Below are positions 1-7,710 of a stretch of 7,710 bases of DNA, one piece after another (within the stretch, counting starts at the first letter, position 1; every line of letters begins with the position of its first letter). The notes beneath the pieces were generated by a model. That model did no database searches and was not told where the DNA came from. It was given only the letters and a program-made list of their open reading frames with translations. Both the position numbers and the translations under genes were made by a program. Origin of the DNA: Candidatus Delongbacteria bacterium (GTDB taxonomy: Bacteria; UBA4055). The stretch spans positions 1 to 7,710 of the forward strand of contig JAQVNT010000073.1 of the NCBI GenBank assembly GCA_028702975.1, written 5' to 3'.

Positions 1-449
1 TTATTAGCGGGCAGCGGCTGGGTGCGGCTCACCCGTTCGACCGATGTTCTGTACCCGCACTCGATCAGCAGATACGCTGTCGGCAGCACCTTCAGTCCCA
101 TTTTTTTGACGAACGGAGCCGCTTTCACATGGTGCTCGATCAGGTAATCCGGGTTCCTGCCGCTTATGAGTGTTATAAAAAGTATCCCGTCCGCGTGCGG
201 TGTAACCTGTTCGGATGACCCGGGAAAGAGTATCAGCGGAATGTTCGCGGTTTCTCTGATAGTTTTAGCTATAGAGTGGATGTCGTTCTTTACAGGCTGG
301 CTGCTTCCGAAAAAAAAGGCATCCGCACCCTGATCTTCAAAAATCTTTATCTTAGATCCAATATTTTCACAGCTTATCTTGTCCGGATCGATAAGAACTA
401 TCAGTCCTGCTCTACTGCCGCTTTTTTTTAAAAGAAGTCCTTCAGCCAT
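1..449 (-). CDS. Geranylgeranylglyceryl phosphate synthase family protein (GGGPS/PcrB-like), 3' end cut by window edge
   Basis: The reading frame from ATG at 449 is open to the left edge (149 codons plus 2 bases); the C-terminal part lies outside. GGGPS-family enzymes are TIM-barrel prenyltransferases that join a polyprenyl diphosphate to sn-glycerol-1-phosphate, the first ether bond of archaeal-type lipids; Bacillus PcrB uses heptaprenyl diphosphate. Family motifs appear in the expected order: LIDPDK at residues 19-24 (phosphate/Mg site), GADAFFFGSS at 41-50 (usually G-D-A-I-x-x-G-G-S), PLILFPGS at 71-78, DGILFITLISGRNPDY at 87-102, and PTAYLLIECG with TSV and SRTQPLP at 123-147. The missing part should hold the second phosphate-binding loop. 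The start is supported by AGGA/AAGG 4-9 nt upstream and lies one base after the stop of the LysM lipoprotein gene, so the two are probably translationally coupled. The overall pattern resembles the group II enzymes of Bacteroidetes more than PcrB. Prenyl chain length cannot be read from this fragment. The family call is firm; the exact substrate is inferred. Confidence 0.9.
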   Translation of the reverse strand, partial: MAEGLLLKKSGSRAGLIVLIDPDKISCENIGSKIKIFEDQGADAFFFGSSQPVKNDIHSIAKTIRETANIPLILFPGSSEQVTPHADGILFITLISGRNPDYLIEHHVKAAPFVKKMGLKVLPTAYLLIECGYRTSVERVSRTQPLPAN

Positions 450-450
450 C

Positions 451-1944
451 TTACCTTTTCCTGACTATATATTTTCTGCCTTTATATATCGTATTCCTGC
501 TGAGCGTATTAATTTTTTTAAAATCACCCTCGCTCATTCCGAATTTCGAAGCTATCTTTCCTATCGAATCCCCGCTTTTTGCTACATAATACTGAAAATT
601 ATCGCCCTGAACATAGAGACTCATGCCGGGATAAAGATATTTTTTAGCTGTATCATTCGGATTCCATTTTTTCAGGTCGTTCACGCTCACTTTGAACAGA
701 TCGGCTATCTTATCGAGATTATCGCCTTTCTGAACTTTGTACATTATCCTTATGAACGATTTGGAGTATTTAGCGCCTGAGGACGAAGTTGTTTTTGAAC
801 TTGTCTGAGGTTTGAATTTTGACGGGTTCTTGATATAATCCTCGTATGAAGCAAAATATTTACTTTCCTCTCCTCCGTCAAGATCGACCCCTTCAAAACC
901 GTGTACGACGGGATTCGAAAGTATTATCGTCATTGCAGTAAAATTTGCGAAATTGTCCGTATAAATATCTTTCACAAGGTCTTTTTTACTCAAATTGTAC
1001 TTTTCTTCCTCAAGTATCGTGGCTATTATCCTGAATTCGTTCTTCTTCTCCGAAAGCTCTTTTATCTTTTTTATTACAAGAGCAGTTGAAGCACCGGTAT
1101 TGTTCCTGAAGCTTCTGTATTCCTTAATATTCTCGACTCTCCAGATGCTCCCGTTCTTTGAACCTTCGTAGAAAGATGTCATAACTGCAGGAATGTATGA
1201 ATATATTTCATCCAGTCCGTTGTCTTTCAGCTTCGTTTTTATGAAATTATTGTATTTCTGTGATCGTATGTAGGTTTCCTTGATGCCTATCTTATCCGAG
1301 AGGTAATTATTATAACTTTCGTAAACCAGCCTGATGAAATCATCGGAAGCTTTTTCCGCAGAAGCCGAAAATAACTCTCTCACTTTTTCCTCAACATATA
1401 AAAAACCGGGATTGTTCTGCTTTATCACCCGGGCTTCAGTTTTTTCGATCACTAGTTCGTTTGAGGGTTCTTCTTTTGTAAAGAGAGATTCGTCGAGGTA
1501 GAGGGAGTTGTAAATGCCGAAAATGTCTATTCCGGAGTTTTTAATGCTCTGATCGCTGAACTCGTTCCAGAAGTCCTTCAGCATTTCGGTATCCGATACT
1601 TTCCTGTCGCCGTAGAGGTATTCAAGCGATTCGAGTATGTTGTCGAAGAGTAATTTAGCCGCCAGAAGTTCGCCGTTCCTGTAATAACCGGTCATGTCGA
1701 TAAATCTTCTCTCGCAGTTATCCAGAACTTCGTCTTTGTATATTTCGATTATCCTTGAATCTCCCGGATCCTCTGTTATGATGATGTCGATGGCGTCCAG
1801 CGTTATTTCCCTGCTGACCTCAGTCTTCCTGACCTCGGCAGTTCTTCCCTGCCTGGCAGGCGGCATCAATACGCATGAAGCAAAAAGCGCCGAAAGAAAA
1901 AACAGGAATATTATCTTTGTATGGTTATTCCACCCGCAAGATAT
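451..1944 (-). CDS. Lipoprotein with degenerate MltD-type lytic transglycosylase domain and two C-terminal LysM domains
   Basis: Residue numbers count from the TTG codon at 1869 (472 residues). Two LysM domains close the protein, at about 377-420 (YKVQKGDNL...) and 427-469 (YYVAKSGDS...); these bind peptidoglycan. A Ser/Thr-rich linker precedes them (355-369). Residues about 155-300 follow the MltD pattern: a helical lead-in, NGLDEIYSYIPAVMTSF at 217-233 against the family's G-L-P-x-E-L-x-Y-L-P-L-V-E-S-G-F, W243 near the usual G-L-W-Q, and GAST plus a helix at 259-271 like the x-x-T-x-A-A-x-x-Y-L helix. The catalytic Glu position appears to be M230, so hydrolytic activity is doubtful. In-frame codons upstream of 1869 encode a lipoprotein signal peptide: one Lys, a Phe/Leu-rich core, then LFASC with the lipidated Cys at 1876-1874. 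No ATG, GTG or TTG precedes it. I therefore start the gene at ATA 1944, 6 nt after GGGAGG, giving 497 residues; ATG 1866 would leave the protein without export. The likely role is an envelope or septal peptidoglycan-binding lipoprotein. Confidence 0.85.
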   Translation of the reverse strand: MSCGWNNHTKIIFLFFLSALFASCVLMPPARQGRTAEVRKTEVSREITLDAIDIIITEDPGDSRIIEIYKDEVLDNCERRFIDMTGYYRNGELLAAKLLFDNILESLEYLYGDRKVSDTEMLKDFWNEFSDQSIKNSGIDIFGIYNSLYLDESLFTKEEPSNELVIEKTEARVIKQNNPGFLYVEEKVRELFSASAEKASDDFIRLVYESYNNYLSDKIGIKETYIRSQKYNNFIKTKLKDNGLDEIYSYIPAVMTSFYEGSKNGSIWRVENIKEYRSFRNNTGASTALVIKKIKELSEKKNEFRIIATILEEEKYNLSKKDLVKDIYTDNFANFTAMTIILSNPVVHGFEGVDLDGGEESKYFASYEDYIKNPSKFKPQTSSKTTSSSGAKYSKSFIRIMYKVQKGDNLDKIADLFKVSVNDLKKWNPNDTAKKYLYPGMSLYVQGDNFQYYVAKSGDSIGKIASKFGMSEGDFKKINTLSRNTIYKGRKYIVRKR

Positions 1945-1950
1945 CTTAAA

Positions 1951-1956
1951 CCTCCC
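1951..1956 (-). promoter_or_regulatory. Shine-Dalgarno site GGGAGG for the LysM lipoprotein gene
   Basis: On the minus strand GGGAGG lies just after the enolase stop (1966-1964) and 6 nt before an in-frame ATA at 1944. This is ideal spacing for a start that would include the lipoprotein signal peptide. The only nearby ATG (1960) overlaps the site and gives a four-codon peptide in another frame. The site therefore supports initiation at the ATA, or marks a start codon changed by mutation or by a sequence error. Confidence 0.6.
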
Positions 1957-1963
1957 GCATTTT

Positions 1964-3268
<1,305 letters not shown>

Positions 3269-3280
3269 TTACCCCTATAT

Positions 3281-3976
3281 TTATTTTTTTTCTTTTACCG
3301 GTTCGGCAGGTTTTACCGGATCTGGAGTATAATCTCGTGTGCTCCATCTAACATAGCCCGGTACTGTCGTGTCAACTATAGTCTTTTTCTGAAAATTCTC
3401 TTGCGCTCCTTTCTTCATATCTATTTCCGTTTTACCGCTGTAAAAATTCTTTGTAGTTGAAGTCAGATCGGCGACATTAGAAGATTTCGCTTTTGCATAG
3501 ACTTTATATACGGTGTACCTGTAGTATTCAATAGAGTTCTCGATCCTGTTATTAGCAAAATTTTCTTTCATGTTCATTGTTACCATTTTCGGGAGAAGGA
3601 TATCCGCAAAGATAACAGCATACAGCATAATTATCGCACACATAACGGCAAAACCCCTTATCACCCCTCCTATGAAACCGAAAGCTTTGTCCGCGCCGGT
3701 GCTTTCATATTCTGGTATTTTCGCTATTCTTCCGTATATAAAGCTGATTATCGCGAATACGACAACGAGCCCGACGAGAACACCTAATATGGCGGCCACC
3801 ATTTCGGGCATGAATGCAGTAAGTTTTGCTTTAATAAATACGGCAGCGTAAGGCATTATCGCAAGCGTGAAAACTATTCTCTCGATAGGGAATTTATAAT
3901 TCACGACTCCTCTTGTCTTGCCGTTTATTCCCAGCAGAAACATAACTATCAGAATCACAAATGGCATCAGGTTCAT
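3281..3976 (-). CDS. CvpA-family inner membrane protein with long hydrophilic C-terminal tail
   Basis: CvpA-family proteins are small polytopic inner membrane proteins. The founder was linked to colicin V production in E. coli, and members have been tied to envelope homeostasis; their biochemical activity is not settled. Four hydrophobic segments are visible at about 3-17, 32-50, 57-82 and 98-126. Family features are the G-x-x-x-x-RG turn after the first helix (GINGKTRG, 16-23) and the DKAFGFIGGVIRGF motif entering the last helix (96-109), equivalent to the usual lnr-x-x-G-x-x-x-G-x-x-(K/R)G. A charged tail of about 100 residues follows, ending in a Pro/Lys-rich stretch (DPVKPAEPVKEKK), so at 231 residues the protein is longer than the usual 160-180. 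ATG 3976 overlaps the stop of the preceding gene in an ATGA junction and has GAGG 7 nt upstream. The fold assignment is good; the function in this organism is unknown. Confidence 0.75.
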   Translation of the reverse strand: MNLMPFVILIVMFLLGINGKTRGVVNYKFPIERIVFTLAIMPYAAVFIKAKLTAFMPEMVAAILGVLVGLVVVFAIISFIYGRIAKIPEYESTGADKAFGFIGGVIRGFAVMCAIIMLYAVIFADILLPKMVTMNMKENFANNRIENSIEYYRYTVYKVYAKAKSSNVADLTSTTKNFYSGKTEIDMKKGAQENFQKKTIVDTTVPGYVRWSTRDYTPDPVKPAEPVKEKK

Positions 3977-4989
3977 TTTATTACCTCGTTTTTAAGTGTT
4001 TTTCTTATTTTGTTAAAGAGATCATCTGTCAATGTTCTCTTTATCGCTCCCCCGGCAACTTCACCCGCGGACTGCTGCATCAGTAAGACCAGAACCCTGT
4101 TGAGCCCGGAGATGCTGAATTTTATCCTTCCTTTTATCTTCAGAAAGGAAACTACATCATATATCTTAATAAAATCATTAAATGTCAAGTGTTCTGAATT
4201 AATTATTTCGAGGCATTCTGAACTTAGGTTAGGTTGATCCCTGTCAATATCTTCAAGAAGTCCTGAGGAATATTTCTTCAATTCGCTCAAAACCTTTTTA
4301 AAATCTCTAAGGATCGATTCTGCGGATTTGGAATATGAATCTCTGTTCGATATTATTGATATAAATTTTTCTTCGGACCTGAAATATTTTTGAACTGACA
4401 TTCCGTTATATTCAATAGACGATCTTATCTCATCTATCTTACCGGCAAGCCTGCAGACGGGTAATGACAGGACTGAAAAACATTTCAGCCCCGATCCAAA
4501 ATAATCTATTCCCGACGTTATGAAGTTCCCTTTCGGGTCCCGCGCAATTCCCGCATCATTAAAAAGGTCGGAGAAATTTTTACAGTTCTTAAAAGCGGAT
4601 GTTATATTCATTCCCTGAGAGTGCGAAAAGAAAGTGAGATGGTCAATATAGTTCGTCAGCAGATAGGCTGAATTATCATTGTCGTAATACAGCGTGAACT
4701 TAGCCAGACTGTCATTTCTCTTCTCGGGAATAACCCTGAGTCTTTTCAGCCTCAGGATTTCTTCCTGGGGTAAAGCTGACAAAGGAAATTTTCTGATCCT
4801 TCCGGAAATCAGGAATTGAGAAATAACATCATCTGTCTTTTTTTCAACAGATCTGAATAAATTGTAGCCCGGCGAAGAAGGAAAATTCAATCCTGAAAAA
4901 TTTCTGGAAATACGCGCCGACGAGTAAACCGATACAGTATTGTCTTCGCCTTTGAACCAAAAAGGTATTTCTCCGGTTATTTCAATCAT
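3973..4989 (-). CDS. McsB-like guanidino-kinase-fold protein lacking catalytic residues (probable pseudokinase)
   Basis: At 338 residues it is close to McsB (about 360), the protein arginine kinase that marks proteins for ClpCP in Firmicutes. From memory it aligns nearly end to end with B. subtilis McsB. SSARISRNFSGLNFP (23-37) matches SSRIRLARNF-x-x-x-x-FP. RVIPEK (85-90) matches VLVEKH. LTNYIDH (111-117) matches LNEEDH. FITSGIDYFGSGLK (156-169) matches YLTSCPTNVGTGLR without gaps, followed by SLP (175-177). IISN (212-215) matches QISN, and LNRVLVLLMQQSAGEVAGG (296-314) matches the C-terminal LNELMILTQPGF region. Catalytic positions are lost: the Glu pair of NEEDH is Y114-I115, the loop Cys is G160, the Asn after it is Y163, the Arg of GLRAS is K169, and the RGxYGE loop reads Q200-K-Y-F-R-S. 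The C-terminal RDxxRR allosteric motif is not visible. The protein is thus probably unable to phosphorylate arginine. It overlaps lipA by 8 bp and the CvpA-type gene by 4 bp. No mcsA, ctsR or clpC is nearby. Its function is unknown; it might bind phosphoarginine clients or regulate a true McsB elsewhere. Confidence 0.75.
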   Translation of the reverse strand: MIEITGEIPFWFKGEDNTVSVYSSARISRNFSGLNFPSSPGYNLFRSVEKKTDDVISQFLISGRIRKFPLSALPQEEILRLKRLRVIPEKRNDSLAKFTLYYDNDNSAYLLTNYIDHLTFFSHSQGMNITSAFKNCKNFSDLFNDAGIARDPKGNFITSGIDYFGSGLKCFSVLSLPVCRLAGKIDEIRSSIEYNGMSVQKYFRSEEKFISIISNRDSYSKSAESILRDFKKVLSELKKYSSGLLEDIDRDQPNLSSECLEIINSEHLTFNDFIKIYDVVSFLKIKGRIKFSISGLNRVLVLLMQQSAGEVAGGAIKRTLTDDLFNKIRKTLKNEVIK

Positions 4990-5866
4990 TACGGTCAGAC
5001 CTTTTTATCATAGAAATTATTTCCGCTGCGTTATATGAGCTTCTTGTGAAAGGCGATGAATAAACATATTTTATTCCGAATGAGAGAGCGGTTTCTCTTA
5101 ATTTTTCGAACCACTCCTCCGATCTGTACTCACGAACCTCTATGTTGAATTTTGAAGGCCTTAAATATTGTCCGCATGTAAAGATATCGATTTCCGCTTC
5201 GGCAAGATCTCCGAGTAATTTTTTAAGCTGATCTTCAGTTTCTCCCAGACCGACCATGATGCCCGATTTTGAAAGAACATTTTTGCTGTCCTTTTTTATT
5301 CCTTTAAGAAAATCGACGGACCGCATATAATTACCTTCAGGCCTGACAGTGGAATACAGTTCTTTTACTGTCTCCACATTGTGATTGAATATTTCAGGGC
5401 GGGCATCAGAAACTCTTTTTCTTGCCGCTATGTCTCCCATAAAATCCGGAGTGAGCACTTCTACTGTCGCGCCGGTCAGGTTCTTCACTGCCTGAATAGT
5501 TTTAACGAAATGCTCCGAGCCTCCGTCGGGCAGATCATCTCTTGTTACTGAAGTTATAACCACATGCCTGAGCCCGAGTTCTTTTACCATTAACGCTATA
5601 TTTTCCGGCTCTCCATTGTCCACTTCCACAGGTTTCTCATGCCTGATATTACAAAATCTGCAGTTTCTGGAACATCTGTCTCCCAGTATCATGAATGTCG
5701 CAGTTTTTTTTATGCCGAAACACTCTGAAAGGTTCGGGCATCTCGCCTCCTCGCATACAGTGTGAAGGTGTTTGCTCCTTAATTCTTTTTTAATTTCAAG
5801 AACATCCCTGTTATGCCTGAAATCAATTTTTATCCAATCAGGAAGGTGTCTTTCTATTTTGTTCAT
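4982..5866 (-). CDS. lipA: Lipoyl synthase (radical SAM)
   Basis: LipA inserts two sulfur atoms at C6 and C8 of protein-bound octanoyl groups to make the lipoyl cofactor of 2-oxoacid dehydrogenases and the glycine cleavage H protein. The protein has 294 residues, a normal length. The auxiliary 4Fe-4S cluster, which is sacrificed as the sulfur donor, is held by C38, C43 and C49 (C-x4-C-x5-C), with the serine ligand in RSSYNA near the C-terminus (275-280). The radical SAM cluster motif C65-x3-C69-x2-C72 follows. Other family motifs are TSVTRDDLPDGG (105-116), FNHNVET (160-166) and GLGETED (206-212). All required residues are present, so activity is expected. ATG 5866 has GGAG 9 nt upstream and lies 29 bp inside the end of the histidine kinase gene. 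No lipB, lplA, octanoyltransferase or lipoylated-enzyme gene is in the window, so it works with partners encoded elsewhere. Confidence 0.98.
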   Translation of the reverse strand: MNKIERHLPDWIKIDFRHNRDVLEIKKELRSKHLHTVCEEARCPNLSECFGIKKTATFMILGDRCSRNCRFCNIRHEKPVEVDNGEPENIALMVKELGLRHVVITSVTRDDLPDGGSEHFVKTIQAVKNLTGATVEVLTPDFMGDIAARKRVSDARPEIFNHNVETVKELYSTVRPEGNYMRSVDFLKGIKKDSKNVLSKSGIMVGLGETEDQLKKLLGDLAEAEIDIFTCGQYLRPSKFNIEVREYRSEEWFEKLRETALSFGIKYVYSSPFTRSSYNAAEIISMIKRSDRND

Positions 5867-7710
5867 TGTGAATTACTCCGTAAACTATATCAGTCAGTTT
5901 GTAAATTGTATAGGGTTTTTGTATAAAATCATTAGCTCCTTCGGAAAGAACATCCTCGATCCTCTTATCTCTTGCGAATCCGGAAGTCATTATCACCTTA
6001 ACATCTCTGTTGATCTTAACCAACTCCCTGTAAGTTTCTTTCCCGTCAATATCAGGCATTATCATATCCAGCAGCACTAAAATTATCTCGTCCTTCATTT
6101 TTCTGTAAACAGACAGCGCTTCTCTACCGCCTGAAGCTGTAACTACTGTATATCCCGCCTGACCGAGCATCGATCCGGAAAGTTCCCTGAGCACCGCCTC
6201 GTCATCAACGACAAGTATTTTACCCGACCCTTTTTTCAACAGCACACTTTCATCAGTTCCGTTATATTCGGCGACATTATCAGATTTTGGAAAATAGAGC
6301 CTGAAATCGGTTCCTGAACCCGGCACTGAATCTATATCTATTAAACCTCCGAACTGTGTTACAATATTGTAAACTATAGTTAGTCCGAGACCGGTTCCGA
6401 GACTTTTGTCTTTTGTTGAGAAAAACGGTTCATAAATTTGTTTTATCACCGAGCCGTCCATACCTACTCCGGTATCCTTTATGCTGATGCCTGTATATGC
6501 CCTTGCATCGTTCGGTTTCCTGACCATGCTCAATTCATCCTCAGGAATATCATCTCTTATTTCTATAGTGAGTTCACCGCCGAATTTTTCGTTCTCTTTT
6601 CTCATAATAGTCATCGCGTGATTCGCATTTATAGCAAGATTAAGCACTACCTGTTCGATCTGAGTAAAATCCGCAAGTATCGAAGAATCACTTTTAAGAT
6701 TTACTCCGCTTATTTTAACCCTTTTATCAAATGTGTTTGAACATATTTTGATCACCTGGGAGACCACTTCGGAAATTTTAACGGCCTCCAAAAGCGTATT
6801 CTGCTTCCTCGAAAGGGTGAGCAGCCTCTGAACAATATCTCCGGCCCGCATCCCCGATTTTTCCATTATATCCAGATATTCTTCGAGCTGTTCCCGGGGT
6901 ATTTCCATATTTCTGTCGATCCGATATTTAAGTATTGATACGACACCGACGATACCGCTTAGTATATTATTAAAATCGTGCGCTATTCCGCCTGCGAGCG
7001 TTCCGATAGTCTCCATTTTCTGAGCCTGGATCAGCTGCTGTTCCTTTTTCTTGATATCCGTAATGTCATCGATCCTTATCACGCTTCCTTTTATTCCGTT
7101 CGCGACCAGAGGGAACATGTGTATGTTCAGGTTCTTTTTCTCTCCGTTCTTCACAGGCTCTCTGCTCAATTCGATATGGTTCCTCTCGCTAATGTACTTA
7201 TGAAGATCGTTCTGATACAATTTAAGTTCCTTTACCGCTTTCCATATTTCTTCTCCCGCATAAATACGGTCCTCCGCGTATTTCTCTGCGTTTCTGTTCC
7301 AATGAGTTATCCTTCCACGGTCATCCACAGCGATCAAACCCGAAGGCATAGACTCGAAAATGTTCAGCAGATAATTCTGAAGATACTTGATTCTTGAAAA
7401 ACTTCTGCCGAGATTTGAAGCCATCTTATTGTACTCGTCGGCCAGGCGTCCTATTTCACCTGCACCGTGAATATTTAAGGGCTCGATCGGATGTCCGGTA
7501 TCTACCTGATCTGAAACGTTCCGTATTCCATCCAATAATTCTTCAACCGGTGTAACTATCTGGTATTTAATGAAAAACCCAAGCAAAAATAAAAGTCCTG
7601 CAAATATCCCAAGCATGATCACAAAATGTTTTTGAGCGGATCTCACATAATGAACATCTTCGATCAGAGACACGGCTCCGAGAAAATTATTTTCGAAATT
7701 TACCGGCTTG
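5838..7710 (-). CDS. Hybrid sensor histidine kinase (TM-HAMP-PAS-HisKA-HATPase-REC), N-terminus cut by window edge
   Basis: The frame is open to the right edge. A GTG at 7673 is possible as a start, but in-frame codons continue upstream (KPVNFENNFLGA), typical of the end of an extracytoplasmic sensor domain, so the gene is partial. Counting from that GTG (611 residues), there is a membrane helix at about 16-36, HAMP about 37-92, PAS about 100-205 (LIAVDDRGRITHWN) and HisKA with phospho-acceptor H232 in AHDFNN. HATPase_c follows, with the N box around N345/N349, DTGVGM at 400-405, EPFFSTK at 415-421 and GTGLGL at 426-431. A C-terminal receiver has acidic D490/D491, phospho-acceptor D536 (LLDMIMP), T563 and K586 (QKPY). 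All kinase and receiver residues are intact. There is no HPt or DNA-binding output domain, so the phosphate must pass to a partner outside the window, or the receiver self-modulates the kinase. The sensed signal is unknown. The 3' end overlaps lipA by 29 bp, which suggests co-transcription. Confidence 0.93.
   Translation of the reverse strand, partial: KPVNFENNFLGAVSLIEDVHYVRSAQKHFVIMLGIFAGLLFLLGFFIKYQIVTPVEELLDGIRNVSDQVDTGHPIEPLNIHGAGEIGRLADEYNKMASNLGRSFSRIKYLQNYLLNIFESMPSGLIAVDDRGRITHWNRNAEKYAEDRIYAGEEIWKAVKELKLYQNDLHKYISERNHIELSREPVKNGEKKNLNIHMFPLVANGIKGSVIRIDDITDIKKKEQQLIQAQKMETIGTLAGGIAHDFNNILSGIVGVVSILKYRIDRNMEIPREQLEEYLDIMEKSGMRAGDIVQRLLTLSRKQNTLLEAVKISEVVSQVIKICSNTFDKRVKISGVNLKSDSSILADFTQIEQVVLNLAINANHAMTIMRKENEKFGGELTIEIRDDIPEDELSMVRKPNDARAYTGISIKDTGVGMDGSVIKQIYEPFFSTKDKSLGTGLGLTIVYNIVTQFGGLIDIDSVPGSGTDFRLYFPKSDNVAEYNGTDESVLLKKGSGKILVVDDEAVLRELSGSMLGQAGYTVVTASGGREALSVYRKMKDEIILVLLDMIMPDIDGKETYRELVKINRDVKVIMTSGFARDKRIEDVLSEGANDFIQKPYTIYKLTDIVYGVIHNEQNRKTPS

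Noticed and set aside
422..433. Run of eight A then four T on the two strands near the GGGPS start, as a possible phase-variable tract
   Set aside because: Similar short A/T runs occur elsewhere in the window (for example 310-317), the frame is intact, and GGGPS is not a typical phase-variable surface gene.
379..1089. Plus-strand open frames opposite the LysM lipoprotein gene
   Set aside because: Hydrophobic, low-complexity shadow translations with no domain; the minus-strand frame carries clear LysM motifs.
1864..1869. TTG 1869 or ATG 1866 as the real start of the LysM lipoprotein gene
   Set aside because: Not preferred, because it would discard an in-frame signal peptide and lipobox and leave a 94-bp gap in an otherwise tight operon. 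It remains the first conventional start codon.
5772..7397. Plus-strand open frames opposite the lipA start and the histidine kinase gene
   Set aside because: The minus strand here encodes intact radical SAM, kinase and receiver motifs; the plus frames have no family features.

Overview
The window is a gap-free run of seven protein genes, all on the minus strand, so transcription runs from the right edge to the left edge. In order they are: a hybrid sensor histidine kinase (its N-terminus lies off the right edge), lipoyl synthase lipA, a degenerate McsB-type guanidino-kinase-fold protein, a CvpA-type membrane protein, enolase eno, a lysin-motif lipoprotein with a degenerate MltD-type transglycosylase domain, and a geranylgeranylglyceryl phosphate synthase (GGGPS/PcrB-like; its C-terminus lies off the left edge). 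Junctions are overlaps of 29, 8 and 4 bp, then gaps of 15, about 19 and 1 bp. I see no internal terminator, promoter-sized gap, RNA gene, mobile element, CRISPR array or long repeat. The layout suggests one polycistronic unit with translational coupling.

The organism is a bacterium: it has Shine-Dalgarno sites, a hybrid two-component kinase, lipoprotein export and LysM peptidoglycan binding. Base composition is moderately AT-rich by eye. An MltD-like lipoprotein suggests a diderm envelope. A GGGPS homologue outside Archaea and Firmicutes is known mainly from Bacteroidetes and other members of the FCB superphylum. An FCB-type or deep-branching uncultured diderm is therefore my best guess, held weakly.

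The genes do not form one familiar pathway. Eno is glycolytic, LipA makes the lipoyl cofactor, GGGPS makes an ether-lipid precursor, CvpA and the LysM lipoprotein belong to the envelope, and the kinase is a sensor.

Two members look like enzymes that have lost their catalytic residues. The protein between lipA and cvpA aligns over its full length with the protein arginine kinase McsB, but lacks the catalytic Glu pair, the catalytic-loop Cys and most nucleotide-binding arginines. The LysM lipoprotein has the MltD layout, but the position expected to hold the catalytic Glu is not Glu. The lipoprotein gene also has no ATG, GTG or TTG start that would include its clear signal peptide; a strong Shine-Dalgarno site sits 6 nt upstream of an in-frame ATA. 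The McsB-like pseudokinase is the most likely undescribed item here.
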